The notes: generated by a model not told the origin, from the letters alone. 57,150 bases of DNA from Oscillospiraceae bacterium (GCA_015068085.1 SVLF01000012.1:1-57150), one strand, 5' to 3'; positions 7,635 through 17,199 are shown, counted from the first letter of the stretch. Made by a program: numbers and translations.

Positions 7635-10262
7635 TTACATTTCCTTAATTGCAGCCTGTGCAGCAGCAAGGCGTGCAATCGGAACGCGGAACGGTGAGCA
7701 GGAAACATAATCAAGACCGATTGCATGGCAGAACTCGACAGATGTCGGGTCTCCGCCGTGCTCGCCGCAAATACCGAGGTGGAGATCTGCATTAACCGGC
7801 TTTGCGAGCTTTATAGCTGTTTCCATAAGCTTACCAACACCTGTCTGGTCGAGTTTTGCAAACGGATCGTTTTCAAAAATCTTTGCATCATAGTATGCAG
7901 AGAGGAACTTACCGGCATCGTCACGTGAGAAGCCGTATGTCATCTGAGTGAGGTCGTTTGTGCCGAAGCAGAAGAAGTCAGCTTCTTTTGCAATATCATC
8001 AGCAGTAAGAGCTGCGCGCGGAATCTCGATCATTGTACCAACCTCATACTTAAGATCAGCACCGGCTGCTGCGATTTCAGCATCTGCAACTTCTACGACG
8101 AAGTTCTTGACGTACTTAAGCTCCTTGAGCTCTCCGACAAGCGGAATCATAATTTCCGGCTTTACGTTCCAGTCAGCATGCTTCTTCTGAACGTTGATTG
8201 CCGCACGGATAACTGCAGCAGTCTGCATTTTTGCAATTTCAGGATAGGTAACTGCAAGACGGCAACCGCGGTGACCCATCATCGGGTTGAACTCGTGGAG
8301 AGATTCAATAATTTCCTTGATGGTTGAAATGTCTTTGCCCTGCGCTTTTGCAAGAGCTGCAATATCTTCTTCTTCGGTCGGTACGAACTCGTGGAGCGGG
8401 GGATCAAGGAAACGAATGCAAACAGGTGTGCCTTCGAGAGCTTCGAAAAGAGCCTCAAAGTCAGCCTGCTGCATCGGAAGAATTTTAGCGAGAGCTGCTT
8501 CTCTTTCTTCAACAGTTTCGGAGCAGATCATCTCACGGAATGCACCGATTCTCTCCGGCTCAAAGAACATATGCTCGGTACGGCAGAGACCGATGCCCTC
8601 AGCACCAAGCTCACGTGCCTTTTTAGCATCACGAGGTGTGTCAGCATTTGTGCGAACCTTAAGTCTTCTGTATTTGTCAGCCCATGCCATAATACGACCG
8701 AATTCACCTGCGATGGAAGCATCTACAGTCGGGATGATACCATCGTAAATATTACCGGTAGAACCGTCAATTGAAATGAAATCGCCTTCGGTGAATGTTT
8801 TGCCTGCAAGCTCGAACTTTTTGTTCTCTTCATCCATCTTAATCTCTCCGCAACCGGAAACACAGCAGGTACCCATACCACGAGCAACAACAGCTGCGTG
8901 AGAGGTCATACCGCCACGGACGGTGAGGATACCCTGAGCTGCCTTCATACCGGTAATATCTTCAGGAGAGGTTTCGAGACGGACAAGAACAACCTTTTCG
9001 CCGCGTGCCTTCCATGCCTCTGCATCGTCAGCAGTGAAGACAATCTTACCGCAAGCAGCGCCGGGAGAAGCACCGAGACCCTTGCCTATAGGTGTAGCAG
9101 CTTTGAGAGCCTTTGCATCAAACTGCGGATGGAGAAGGGTGTCAAGGTTTCTCGGGTCAATCATAAGAACAGCTTCCTGCTCTGTCTTCATGCCTTCGTC
9201 AACGAGATCACATGCAATCTTAAGAGCAGCCTGAGCAGTTCTCTTTCCGTTACGGGTCTGAAGCATATAGAGTTTTTCGTTCTCAACAGTGAACTCCATA
9301 TCCTGCATATCGTGATAATGATTTTCGAGCCTTTCGCAAACTGCTTTAAACTCTGCAAATGCAGCAGGGAACTTCTGCTCCATTTCATCAATCTTCATAG
9401 GTGTGCGAACGCCTGCAACAACGTCCTCTCCCTGTGCATTTACAAGGAACTCACCCATAAGCTTCTTCTCACCTGTCGCAGGATCACGGGTAAATGCAAC
9501 ACCTGTACCGCAGTTATTGCCCATATTACCAAATGCCATCATCTGCACGTTGACAGCTGTACCCCATGAGTAGGGGATATCATTATCGCGGCGGTAGACA
9601 TTTGCGCGCGGATTGTTCCATGAACGGAAAACTGCTTTTACAGCACCGATGAGCTGTTCTTTTGGATCAGACGGGAAGTCAGCACCGATTTTGGACTTGT
9701 ATTCAGCTTTGAACTGTGTGGCAAGCTCTTTAAGATCTTCTGCTGTGAGGTCAACGTCACTTGTGACGCCTTTTTCTTCCTTCATTTTGTCGATAAGCTG
9801 CTCGAAGTACTTCTTTCCGACTTCCATAACAACATCGGAATACATCTGGATAAATCTTCTGTAGCAGTCCCACGCCCATCTTGCATTACCGGATTTCTTT
9901 GCCATAACCTCAACAACGTCATCATTGAGACCGAGGTTGAGGATTGTGTCCATCATACCCGGCATTGAAGCACGAGCTCCGGAACGAACAGAAACCAAAA
10001 GCGGATTTTCGTTATCGCCGAATTTCTTTCCGCAGATTTCCTCAAGCTTTTCAATGTAGTCAAAAATTTCGCTTTCGATCTCCGGAGCAATCATTTCTCC
10101 ATCATCGTAGTAGCGTGTGCAGGCTTCTGTTGTTACTGTGAAGCCCTGGGGAACAGGCATGCCCAGGCTTGTCATTTCAGCAAGGTTTGCACCCTTACCG
10201 CCGAGAAGCTCACGCATACTGCCGTTACCCTCTGAGAACAGATATACATACTTAGTTCCCAT
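7635..10262 (-). CDS. ppdK: Pyruvate, phosphate dikinase
   Basis: Pyruvate phosphate dikinase (about 875 residues) interconverts pyruvate + ATP + Pi with PEP + AMP + PPi, serving PPi-linked glycolysis or gluconeogenesis in many Clostridia. The N-terminal ATP-grasp domain begins KYVYLFSEG..GGKGANLAEMT. The swivelling phosphohistidine domain has GGMTSHAAVVARGMG with the phosphorylated His in the middle of the protein. The C-terminal PEP/pyruvate barrel ends with ICGEHGGDP containing the catalytic Cys. An in-frame upstream extension exists, but the ATG at 10262 is chosen because it gives the family N-terminus and has AAAGGA about 10 bases upstream. Codon usage looks strongly biased, as expected for a highly expressed gene. 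Terminators flank it on both sides, so it appears monocistronic. Confidence 0.96.
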   Translation of the reverse strand: MGTKYVYLFSEGNGSMRELLGGKGANLAEMTSLGMPVPQGFTVTTEACTRYYDDGEMIAPEIESEIFDYIEKLEEICGKKFGDNENPLLVSVRSGARASMPGMMDTILNLGLNDDVVEVMAKKSGNARWAWDCYRRFIQMYSDVVMEVGKKYFEQLIDKMKEEKGVTSDVDLTAEDLKELATQFKAEYKSKIGADFPSDPKEQLIGAVKAVFRSWNNPRANVYRRDNDIPYSWGTAVNVQMMAFGNMGNNCGTGVAFTRDPATGEKKLMGEFLVNAQGEDVVAGVRTPMKIDEMEQKFPAAFAEFKAVCERLENHYHDMQDMEFTVENEKLYMLQTRNGKRTAQAALKIACDLVDEGMKTEQEAVLMIDPRNLDTLLHPQFDAKALKAATPIGKGLGASPGAACGKIVFTADDAEAWKARGEKVVLVRLETSPEDITGMKAAQGILTVRGGMTSHAAVVARGMGTCCVSGCGEIKMDEENKKFELAGKTFTEGDFISIDGSTGNIYDGIIPTVDASIAGEFGRIMAWADKYRRLKVRTNADTPRDAKKARELGAEGIGLCRTEHMFFEPERIGAFREMICSETVEEREAALAKILPMQQADFEALFEALEGTPVCIRFLDPPLHEFVPTEEEDIAALAKAQGKDISTIKEIIESLHEFNPMMGHRGCRLAVTYPEIAKMQTAAVIRAAINVQKKHADWNVKPEIMIPLVGELKELKYVKNFVVEVADAEIAAAGADLKYEVGTMIEIPRAALTADDIAKEADFFCFGTNDLTQMTYGFSRDDAGKFLSAYYDAKIFENDPFAKLDQTGVGKLMETAIKLAKPVNADLHLGICGEHGGDPTSVEFCHAIGLDYVSCSPFRVPIARLAAAQAAIKEM

Positions 10263-10326
10263 TACCATCATTCCTTTCTTTAGTATACAAAATATAGTAT
10301 AACATAAAAAGAAAAAAATTTCCACT

Positions 10327-10367
10327 AAAAAATTCTGCTTGATGAATAAATCAAGCAGAATTTTTTT
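10327..10367 (-). terminator. Terminator of the D,D-carboxypeptidase gene
   Basis: A 17-bp perfect stem (AAAAAATTCTGCTTGAT / ATCAAGCAGAATTTTTT) begins right at the dac stop codon and ends with a T run on the minus strand. It isolates dac from ppdK. Confidence 0.88.
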
Positions 10368-11493
10368 AATTCATCACACAAATAGAAAATAGCTTTCCGA
10401 AAATTCCGCCTAAACTAAGGCGTTTTACGCTCTCGGCAGCGATGACGGGAATTTCAGAAATCATTTTTTCATCACAAAAAAATTTTAGCGTTCCAACCTT
10501 TTGTCCTTGCTCAATAGGTGCTTTCACATCCTCGGGCAGCGAAAGCTCGCTTGTTATTTTTTGTATGTTTTCTTTTTCTGTCAATATTTTTGGTGCGAGT
10601 CCGTAATCCAGAACGAGTTCGTCGCTATTTCCCAGAATCACATTTATGCGGGGTAACTCCGTATCATGCACGCCGTTATATAAGGAATAGTTTGCGAAAC
10701 CTGCATCAAGTAATTTTGCAGCATCTGAAAATCTTTCTTTTCCGGTTGGTGCTGCCATAATTACGGCAATCAATTCCATTCCATCCCGCTCTGCAGTAGC
10801 TGATAAACAAAATTTTGCAATTGAAGTTGAGCCTGTTTTCAATCCGGTTATACCTTTGTAGGTGCGTATCAGTTTGTTTGTGTTCGCAAGCTGAAATTTT
10901 CCGTTACGTATCGAATCCATCCAGATTTTTGTGTATTCTTTTATTTTGTCATGCTTGATCAGTTCTCGTGACATAACCGCGATATCATTTGCACTTGTGA
11001 TATGTCCATCGGTATCAAGACCGGTGCAGTTCTTAAACGTAGTATCTGTCATTCCCAATTCGCGTGCTTTTTGATTCATCAGTTCAACAAAAGCAGCTTC
11101 ACTTCCGGCTATATGCTCTGCCAAAGCGACAGCACTGTCATTTCCTGATGATACAACAGTTGCTTTTAAAAGCTCATGGACACTCATTTGCTCCCCGGGG
11201 GATAAAAAGACCTGTGAGCCGCCCATGCCGGCAGCATATTCGCTGACAGTGACGATGTCATCAAAAGAGATTTTTCCGGATTTTATGGATTCCATAACCA
11301 GCAGCAAAGTCATAACTTTCGTTACACTTGCAGGGGGCAAACGCGAGTGAGATTCTTTTTCATACAATACTGTGCCGGTTTCTTTTTCTATCAGTATCGC
11401 GCTCGGAGCAGCCAATTCCGGAAAAACAGGCGCGGCAAGTGCATATTGAAGAAGTGTTGAAATGATTAGAATGTAACAGATGATTTTTTTCAA
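10366..11493 (-). CDS. dacF: D-alanyl-D-alanine carboxypeptidase (peptidase S11, DacF/PBP5 type)
   Basis: A 375-residue exported serine peptidase that trims the terminal D-Ala from peptidoglycan stem peptides. A signal peptide covers residues 1-20 (cleavage near YALA-AP). The three penicillin-binding motifs are S56-V-T-K59, S116-G-N118 and K219-T-G221, in the order and spacing of the S11 family. A C-terminal PBP5-type beta domain (residues ~275-360) is followed by a short hydrophobic segment that could anchor to the membrane. The start codon is TTG, supported by GGGAGG 8 bases upstream. The gene is single, between the divergent DUF3343 gene and a strong terminator. Sporulation-associated DacF versus general DacA cannot be separated by eye. 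Confidence 0.92.
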   Translation of the reverse strand: MKKIICYILIISTLLQYALAAPVFPELAAPSAILIEKETGTVLYEKESHSRLPPASVTKVMTLLLVMESIKSGKISFDDIVTVSEYAAGMGGSQVFLSPGEQMSVHELLKATVVSSGNDSAVALAEHIAGSEAAFVELMNQKARELGMTDTTFKNCTGLDTDGHITSANDIAVMSRELIKHDKIKEYTKIWMDSIRNGKFQLANTNKLIRTYKGITGLKTGSTSIAKFCLSATAERDGMELIAVIMAAPTGKERFSDAAKLLDAGFANYSLYNGVHDTELPRINVILGNSDELVLDYGLAPKILTEKENIQKITSELSLPEDVKAPIEQGQKVGTLKFFCDEKMISEIPVIAAESVKRLSLGGIFGKLFSICVMN

Positions 11494-11616
11494 GTTTATT
11501 CCTCCCGTTAAATTTGTTGCTCAGCAAATTTTATGAAAGCCGGAGAACTGTTATGTATTTAAGGCGTGTACTTTTTTTTGCTTATGCATAATATGTATTG
11601 AAGGGAGCTGTCGACA

Positions 11617-11871
11617 GTGAATGGAATATTGCTTACAAGTAAATCTGTGACATATGCACAACAAATGAAAAAAACACTTGAACAAAATGGCTTTTGGGCT
11701 GAAATTGTCAGACCGGATACTGAGCTGACAAAGGGAAGCTGCGCCTATGCCGTGAATATTTCTCAAAAATTCCTTCCTGAAGTTTTGGATATATTGCGTT
11801 TGAATAGACTTCTGCCGGTCCGAGTGATTTTGATTGAAGGAAAAAAACTGTATAGGGAGCTGAGGATATGA
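11617..11871 (+). CDS. DUF3343 protein, putative Se/S carrier
   Basis: An 84-residue protein of the DUF3343 family, small domains proposed to carry persulfide or selenium on a conserved Cys. That Cys is visible as C42 in GSCAYAV. The GTG start follows AGGGAG about 9 bases upstream. The stop overlaps the start of the following cysteine desulfurase-like gene by 4 bases (ATGA), so the two are translationally coupled. This strongly suggests the desulfurase hands sulfur or selenium to it. No selenophosphate synthase or Se-enzyme gene is in the window, so the acceptor is unknown. Confidence 0.75.
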   Translation: MNGILLTSKSVTYAQQMKKTLEQNGFWAEIVRPDTELTKGSCAYAVNISQKFLPEVLDILRLNRLLPVRVILIEGKKLYRELRI

Positions 11872-13007
11872 TTTATCTTGATAATGCAGCAACGACTTTG
11901 AAAAAGCCGGACAATGTGAAAAATGCGATGTTGGCTGCAATGGACAATTGTACGAACGCCGGACGCGGCGGATATAAATCATCTATGAAAGCGGCGGATT
12001 TACTGTTTGCCGCTCGGGAAAGGGCAGGGCGATTGTTCGGGGTTGATGACGTATCGCAGATTGTTTTTACCCATAATGCGACATATGCGCTTAATATGGC
12101 AATAAAGGGATTGATAAAAAAAGGCGATTGTGTTATATCCGGATATGAGCACAATTCGGTGTTGCGTCCACTCGCTGCTGTGAAAAACAGTGGAGTAAAC
12201 GTAAAAATAGCAAAAGGAAGGCTTTTTGATACCGAAGCAAACTTAAATGCTTTTAAAAAAAGTATAACCGGACAAACCACTCTTGCCGTATGCACACATA
12301 TGTCGAATGTTTTCGGTTTTATTCTCCCTGTAAAGGAGATTGACGACCTCTGCTATATGAAGGGAATTCCTCTTATAATTGATGCTTCTCAGTCGGCCGG
12401 AAGTATCGGTGTGAAGTTATCCGACTTGCGAGCGACTCGGGCGATATGTATGCCCGGACATAAGGGTCTTTACGGTCCGCAGGGAACCGGCATTTTAATC
12501 TGTAAGGATGGTCATAAATTTAACACAATAATCGAAGGAGGAACGGGAAGTGTTTCAGCCGAGGAACAACAGCCGGGATTTATGCCCGACAAATTAGAAA
12601 GCGGAACACTTAACATCCCCGGAATTGCAGGCCTTTCCGAAGGCATAGAATATATATTGCAGAAAGGAACAGAGAAAATATTTCAATATACATCATCGCT
12701 GATCGAGTGGCTTGTATACGAATTGTTAAAAATACCGGGAATTAAAATTTATGCTGCAAGAGATAAAAAAATACAGGGTAGTGTTCTTTCGTTCACAATC
12801 AGGAATTTTTCTGCAGGCGAGATTGCAGAGAGGCTGGATGAAAAAAACATTGCAGTACGAAGCGGGATGCATTGTTCACCGTTGGCGCATAAAACAGCCG
12901 GAACAATTAATGGCACTGTACGTGTAAGTGTAAGCAGCTTTACGACTGAAAGTGAAATTTCAGAATTTGTAAAAGAAGTAAAAAAAATATCAAGAATGAA
13001 AAATTAA
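11868..13007 (+). CDS. Cysteine desulfurase-like class V aminotransferase
   Basis: A 379-residue PLP enzyme of the NifS/SufS superfamily. The N-terminus MIYLDNAATTLKKP is typical. K199 in MPGHKG is the Schiff-base lysine, D172 in IIDASQS binds PLP, and C336 in RSGMHCSP sits at the persulfide-forming position. It resembles the class V subfamily usually encoded beside DUF3343 rather than the housekeeping IscS/SufS, and no iscU, sufBCD or thiI gene is adjacent. Likely role: release of sulfur or selenium from (seleno)cysteine and transfer to the coupled DUF3343 carrier. The ATG overlaps the DUF3343 stop. Confidence 0.85.
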   Translation: MIYLDNAATTLKKPDNVKNAMLAAMDNCTNAGRGGYKSSMKAADLLFAARERAGRLFGVDDVSQIVFTHNATYALNMAIKGLIKKGDCVISGYEHNSVLRPLAAVKNSGVNVKIAKGRLFDTEANLNAFKKSITGQTTLAVCTHMSNVFGFILPVKEIDDLCYMKGIPLIIDASQSAGSIGVKLSDLRATRAICMPGHKGLYGPQGTGILICKDGHKFNTIIEGGTGSVSAEEQQPGFMPDKLESGTLNIPGIAGLSEGIEYILQKGTEKIFQYTSSLIEWLVYELLKIPGIKIYAARDKKIQGSVLSFTIRNFSAGEIAERLDEKNIAVRSGMHCSPLAHKTAGTINGTVRVSVSSFTTESEISEFVKEVKKISRMKN

Positions 13008-13036
13008 AATTATCTGTAAAAAAACTAAAAAAACAG

Positions 13037-13065
13037 TTCCAAAACAGGCTTGAATGTGGTATTAT
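13037..13065 (+). promoter_or_regulatory. Possible promoter of the cdaA operon
   Basis: TTCCAA and TATTAT are separated by 17 bases, about 35 bases before the cdaA start. The -35 match is weak, but the position in the only gap upstream of the operon fits. Confidence 0.4.
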
Positions 13066-13099
13066 ATAAATACAAAACAAGAAGGGGTTGAAAACTTAT

Positions 13100-13975
13100 A
13101 TGGATTTTTTAAGTCAGCTTGTAAGATATATTGCACTGTTTGGAATTTGGGACCTTGTTGATATTGCAATAGTTGCTTATATTGCATACAGATTGATTGT
13201 TTTTTCTCGACGTTCAAATGCCGGACAAGTCGTTAAGGGAATCGTTTTTTTACTGCTTGTCACTCAGCTTTCCAATGTGCTTGGTCTGAATTTATTGAAT
13301 TTCTTGCTCAGGAATATAATTCAGATAGGGTTTATTGCAGTTGTTATATTATTTCAGCCAGAGCTTCGCCGTGCTTTCGAACGCGTGGGAAGTGAATGGT
13401 TTCCTCAGTTTTCCCTGGACAGAAAAAATGATGTTTCCGAACTTGAATATGCAATAATGCAGACTGTTGATGCTTGTAAAAATCTTTCAGCCTCAAGAAC
13501 CGGAGCTTTGATTGTCTTCGAAAGAGAAATATTGCTGTCTAATATAGTCAAAACCGGAACAAATATAGATTCAAAGGTAAATACAGAGCTTTTAAAAAAT
13601 ATTTTTTATCCAAAGGCTCCGTTGCATGACGGTGCGCTTATAATTCAAAAGGGGCGCGCTGCTGCTGCGGGGTGTATGCTTCCTTTGTCAGGAAATACAA
13701 GTCTCAGCAAACAGCTGGGTATGAGGCACCGTGCGGGGGTCGGGATGAGCGAAAATTCCGATGCTGTCGTTGTGGTTGTTTCTGAAGAGACGGGAACGGT
13801 GTCCGTTGCAATAGGCGGTATGCTTAAGCGCCATCTTGCGCCGGAAACTCTCGAAAAGCTTCTCAGAGCTGAGCTTATGCCAAATGCCGAAGAAACTAAA
13901 AAGGTTAACTTTTTTTCAAGCTTTTTCAGTCACAAGAAAAACACTGCGGAGGAGGTAAAAGAAGGTGTCAAATAA
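13100..13975 (+). CDS. cdaA: Diadenylate cyclase CdaA
   Basis: A membrane-bound c-di-AMP synthase of 291 residues. Three transmembrane helices occupy residues ~15-85, followed by the DisA_N (DAC) domain. The catalytic motifs are D177-G-A179 and R209-H-R211, both intact. c-di-AMP controls potassium and osmolyte transport and cell-wall homeostasis. A TTG at 13088 is in frame, but it directly abuts the GAAGGGG ribosome site, so the ATG at 13100 is preferred. It overlaps cdaR by 11 bases as in other Firmicutes. The usual third partner, glmM, is not next to it. Confidence 0.93.
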   Translation: MDFLSQLVRYIALFGIWDLVDIAIVAYIAYRLIVFSRRSNAGQVVKGIVFLLLVTQLSNVLGLNLLNFLLRNIIQIGFIAVVILFQPELRRAFERVGSEWFPQFSLDRKNDVSELEYAIMQTVDACKNLSASRTGALIVFEREILLSNIVKTGTNIDSKVNTELLKNIFYPKAPLHDGALIIQKGRAAAAGCMLPLSGNTSLSKQLGMRHRAGVGMSENSDAVVVVVSEETGTVSVAIGGMLKRHLAPETLEKLLRAELMPNAEETKKVNFFSSFFSHKKNTAEEVKEGVK

Positions 13976-15209
13976 GTACATGGAATGGTTAAAAAAGTAT
14001 GATGTTTTTTCTAAAATTCTTGCAGTTCTCATTGCTGTTGTTTTGTGGCTCTATGTTGCCGGTGTAAATGATTTCGAGGAAAATTTTAAAATAAAAAACA
14101 TCGTTCCTTCTTTTTCGGGAATTGAAGAGCTTGCAACCTCCAAAAATCTTATGATTGTCGGCGAATATGATGTAGATATAGAGGTCTCGGGCAGTCGCAA
14201 TGATATTTTAAGGCTTAATGAGTCTGATATTCGTGTAGAAGCTGATTTGTCAATGGTTTCGGGCGCGGGTACATATGAAATACCGTACACCGTCTCTTTG
14301 CCGTCATCTTCATACACCTTAAGAAATAAAATTCCACAGAAGCTAACTGTGAAATTCGATGAAGAAGATGTCAATCTTGTTCCTGTTAAGGTTAACACAG
14401 ACGGATTGGCAGCAGATGGATATGTAGTTGATAAAGCAAATATAGTTATCTCTCCGAAAGAGCTCAAGCTTGTCGGTTTGCAGGAAGATGTTGATAGAGT
14501 AGCATATGCAGAGGTTGTGTTGCTCCAGAAGGAACTGAAAGCAGGGTTTTCCGGTGATTTTTCATATTCTTTTTTTGACACAGAGGGGAAGGAACTCAAA
14601 AATTTATCTGTGCAGACTGACTATGAAACTTTGAATGTCAGCATTCCTGTTTTAAAAACAAAGGAAGTTCCTTTGTCCATTGACATACAAGGAAGTGATG
14701 CGTTTAAAAAATATATTAATTACACATTCGAACCTTCAACTATAAAAATCGCCGGAGAAGAGGATATAATAGAACAAACGACCACTATAGTTGCAGGAGC
14801 AGTGAAAATTTCCGATATCAGTTCGGGTATGACAAAATCATTTTCACTCACACTTCCTGACGGAATAAGCAACTTGAGCGGAGAAATGACCGCTTCCGCA
14901 ACTCTTGAGTTTGATGGGTTGAGTAAAAAGACGGTGCAAACAACACTTATAGAAGTTGTTAATACTTACACGTTACCAAGTGGTTATAAAATCCGCCCCG
15001 TAACGACCAGTATCAATGTTGATATACTTGGAACAGAAGAAACTTTAAAAAAGGTAAATTCAGAAAATGTGCGTGCTGTTGCTGATTTACAATCTACGGT
15101 ATTAAGTCGCGGAACGCATCCCATAAATGTTGCGATAGTTGTTGATGGGATAGAAAATACAGCGGTTTCAAACCCCGAAGATTATATCATATATGTTGAG
15201 GTAAGCTAA
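13965..15209 (+). CDS. cdaR: YbbR-like c-di-AMP cyclase regulator CdaR
   Basis: A 414-residue protein with one N-terminal transmembrane helix (ILAVLIAVVLWLYVAGV, residues ~18-34) followed by an extracellular array of about four YbbR beta domains. Repeats of the type VPVKVNTDG / VPLSIDIQG / TLEFDGL are visible. CdaR binds CdaA and modulates its activity. It starts with GTG preceded by a GAGGAGG site inside the end of cdaA. The gene is followed after 3 bases by DUF5685. Confidence 0.9.
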   Translation: MSNKYMEWLKKYDVFSKILAVLIAVVLWLYVAGVNDFEENFKIKNIVPSFSGIEELATSKNLMIVGEYDVDIEVSGSRNDILRLNESDIRVEADLSMVSGAGTYEIPYTVSLPSSSYTLRNKIPQKLTVKFDEEDVNLVPVKVNTDGLAADGYVVDKANIVISPKELKLVGLQEDVDRVAYAEVVLLQKELKAGFSGDFSYSFFDTEGKELKNLSVQTDYETLNVSIPVLKTKEVPLSIDIQGSDAFKKYINYTFEPSTIKIAGEEDIIEQTTTIVAGAVKISDISSGMTKSFSLTLPDGISNLSGEMTASATLEFDGLSKKTVQTTLIEVVNTYTLPSGYKIRPVTTSINVDILGTEETLKKVNSENVRAVADLQSTVLSRGTHPINVAIVVDGIENTAVSNPEDYIIYVEVS

Positions 15210-15212
15210 AGA

Positions 15213-16067
15213 ATGTTTGGGTATATCCGACCTTTAAAGTGTGAACTGAAGGTTAAAGAGTACGATTATTATAAAGCAGTATATTGCGGCCTTTGTCACG
15301 CGCTGCGAAAACGCTGCGGAAAAAGGGCACGCTTTGTCGTGAATTATGATTTTGTGTTCATAGCACTTTTGCTTGCGCTTTCGGGAAATACGGAAGATGT
15401 TAAGGTGAAAAGAAGATGCCTTGTCTGCCCGAAAGGGAGAGTATGTATAGAGTCTGAGGTTTTGGAGAACACAGCAGATATATCCGTTATATTGACGTAT
15501 TTGAAACTGTGTGATGATGTTTCCGATAATCGTTATTTTGCAAAATTTTTTAAAGGGATTTTACCTAAACTTCTGTTAAAGAAATCATATAAAAGAGCGG
15601 TTGCTGATCATGTTGAATTTAACGAAAAAGCTTGTGTGCTGTTTCGCGAACTTTCAGATCTGGAAAACAGGAACGTACCATCAATTGATGAGCCCGCCGA
15701 TAAATTTGCCGGAATGGTTGCGCTGATAGCAGATGAGGTAGATTCCGAGCAAAGAATACTTAAAGAATTGTTTTATCATGTGGGAAGATTTGTTTATATA
15801 ATTGATGCACTTGATGATATCGAAACGGATTTTTCGAAGAAAGAATATAATCCTATAATCAGCACTTATGATGTATCAACCCTGATTGGCTTGGATGACA
15901 TCAAACCAAAGGTGATTCAGACTCTGGAAGACAGCAGAGTAGCAGTTTTGCGAGCGTTTAATTTATTAGAGACCGGAAAAAGCTCTGATATTATAAAAAA
16001 TATAATTGAATTAGGGATGCCGGCTGTTATCAATGAAGTTAACAAGAAAAAGGAGCGTAAAAAATGA
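15213..16067 (+). CDS. DUF5685 family protein, Cys-rich
   Basis: A 284-residue protein that I recognise as DUF5685 ([31 protein letters not shown] is its hallmark start, only partly quoted by motif: YCGLCHAL at ~28). Two Cys clusters, CGLC..RCG at ~29-40 and [12 protein letters not shown] at ~68-79, could bind a metal or Fe-S cluster. The C-terminal half is helical and contains [19 protein letters not shown]. No function is established. It follows cdaR by 3 bases and overlaps the J-domain gene by 4 bases, so it is co-translated with a chaperone-like protein. It could be a cofactor-binding or maturation factor, which is a guess. Confidence 0.75.
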   Translation: MFGYIRPLKCELKVKEYDYYKAVYCGLCHALRKRCGKRARFVVNYDFVFIALLLALSGNTEDVKVKRRCLVCPKGRVCIESEVLENTADISVILTYLKLCDDVSDNRYFAKFFKGILPKLLLKKSYKRAVADHVEFNEKACVLFRELSDLENRNVPSIDEPADKFAGMVALIADEVDSEQRILKELFYHVGRFVYIIDALDDIETDFSKKEYNPIISTYDVSTLIGLDDIKPKVIQTLEDSRVAVLRAFNLLETGKSSDIIKNIIELGMPAVINEVNKKKERKK

Positions 16068-16648
16068 AGAACCCGTATGCAGTTCTCGGAATTTCGGATA
16101 AAGCTTCTGTAGATGAAGTGAAAAAAGCCTACAGAGAGCTTGCGAAGAAATACCATCCGGATAACTATATAAATAACCCTCTTGCGGATTTAGCAGAAGA
16201 AAAAATGAAAGAAATTAATGAGGCGTATGATTCAATTATAAAAGAGAAAAGCGGTGCACGCAGTTCTGATAATTATTCCTACACCAACAACGGTTACGGG
16301 CAAACTTATTCGAATTCTTCAAACCCGAAGTATGCGGAAATCAGAAATGCTATATCATCGGGGAATATTTATCTTGCAGAAAAACTTCTGTCGGAATGCG
16401 GCCACCACGATGCTGAATGGAATTTTCTTATGGGGAGTGTTATGCTTCGAAAAGGATGGTATGACAATGCAAGGACCTATTTCACGAGGGCATACTCCAT
16501 GGATCCGGGAAACAGAGAATACGCAGAGGCGCTGAGCCGGATGCAGTATACAAATAATTCCGGGTCTTCTTACGGGGGAGCAATGCTTACCCCTTGTGAT
16601 TGTTGCACCGGGCTTATGTGTGCCGATTGCTTGTGTGATTGTTGCTGA
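16064..16648 (+). CDS. J-domain protein with TPR-like segment and Cys-rich tail
   Basis: A 194-residue DnaJ-like protein. The J domain spans residues 1-65 with the HPD motif at 31-33, which stimulates DnaK. A Ser/Asn/Tyr-rich linker follows, then a tetratricopeptide-like region (residues ~85-165, with [32 protein letters not shown]). The C-terminal 19 residues contain eight cysteines (CDCC..C..C.CDCC), a probable metal-binding or membrane-associated tail. There are no zinc-finger or CTD substrate domains, so it is not a classical DnaJ. It is translationally coupled to DUF5685 (ATGA overlap), with AAAAGGAG upstream. Confidence 0.82.
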   Translation: MKNPYAVLGISDKASVDEVKKAYRELAKKYHPDNYINNPLADLAEEKMKEINEAYDSIIKEKSGARSSDNYSYTNNGYGQTYSNSSNPKYAEIRNAISSGNIYLAEKLLSECGHHDAEWNFLMGSVMLRKGWYDNARTYFTRAYSMDPGNREYAEALSRMQYTNNSGSSYGGAMLTPCDCCTGLMCADCLCDCC

Positions 16649-16677
16649 TTTGCTATCTGTAGGAGAGTAAGAAAGTA

Positions 16678-17199
16678 ATGAGAAATGCTGATGTAAAAAA
16701 AATGACACTTGCAGCAATGTTAACAGCCATCTCTGTTGTTGTCTGCTTGCTTGCCTCTGCTTTTTCAAATATGGCTTTATCAATTACAGCTGTAACCGGT
16801 GTTTTTTCGGCTATGGCAATTATATGTCTGGGTTACAAATATGCGTGGCTTGTGTATATTGCAACAACGATTTTTGTTTGGATTTTTTTGCCGAATAAAG
16901 AATGTGCGGTTTTTTATACGGGTTTATTTGGACACTATCCAATGCTTAAATTGTTGACTGAACGAATTGGGAAAACCTGTTTCATATGGATTGTTAAGCT
17001 TTTGGAATATGGTCTTCTGTTTGCAATATGGGTTCTTGCATTTCGCTTTTTGTCCGGTATTTGGATAGCATTTAACAGTGCAAAAACATTTTTGTTTTTA
17101 GCATTCTTTTTTGTGATGTTCATTTTATATGATATTTGCATCGGGCGGTTATTTTTCGCATTACACACAAAGCTTTCCAAAATCATCGGATTTCATTGA
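16678..17199 (+). CDS. Conserved multi-pass membrane protein of unknown function
   Basis: A 173-residue, very hydrophobic protein with about five to six transmembrane helices. The start VKKMTLAAMLTAISVVVCLLAS and the internal FGHYPMLK motif resemble a Firmicute family loosely similar to ECF-transporter S components, but I cannot assign it firmly. No ATPase or EcfT partner is nearby. It closes the cdaA-cdaR-DUF5685-J-protein run, 29 bases after the J-domain gene, with AGGAG upstream. The yicC promoter overlaps its last codons. Confidence 0.7.
   Translation: MRNADVKKMTLAAMLTAISVVVCLLASAFSNMALSITAVTGVFSAMAIICLGYKYAWLVYIATTIFVWIFLPNKECAVFYTGLFGHYPMLKLLTERIGKTCFIWIVKLLEYGLLFAIWVLAFRFLSGIWIAFNSAKTFLFLAFFFVMFILYDICIGRLFFALHTKLSKIIGFH

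Noticed and set aside
8287-9569. Long open frames antisense to ppdK
   Set aside because: They lie wholly within a strongly conserved, highly expressed gene with codon bias that keeps opposite frames open; no ribosome site, promoter or recognisable protein.
10263-10325. 21-residue N-terminal extension of ppdK
   Set aside because: Hydrophobic, not part of the family N-terminus, and overlaps the promoter/ribosome-site region.
14051-14599. 182-codon frame antisense to cdaR
   Set aside because: Low-complexity Ser/Thr-rich translation typical of a shadow of a beta-repeat protein.
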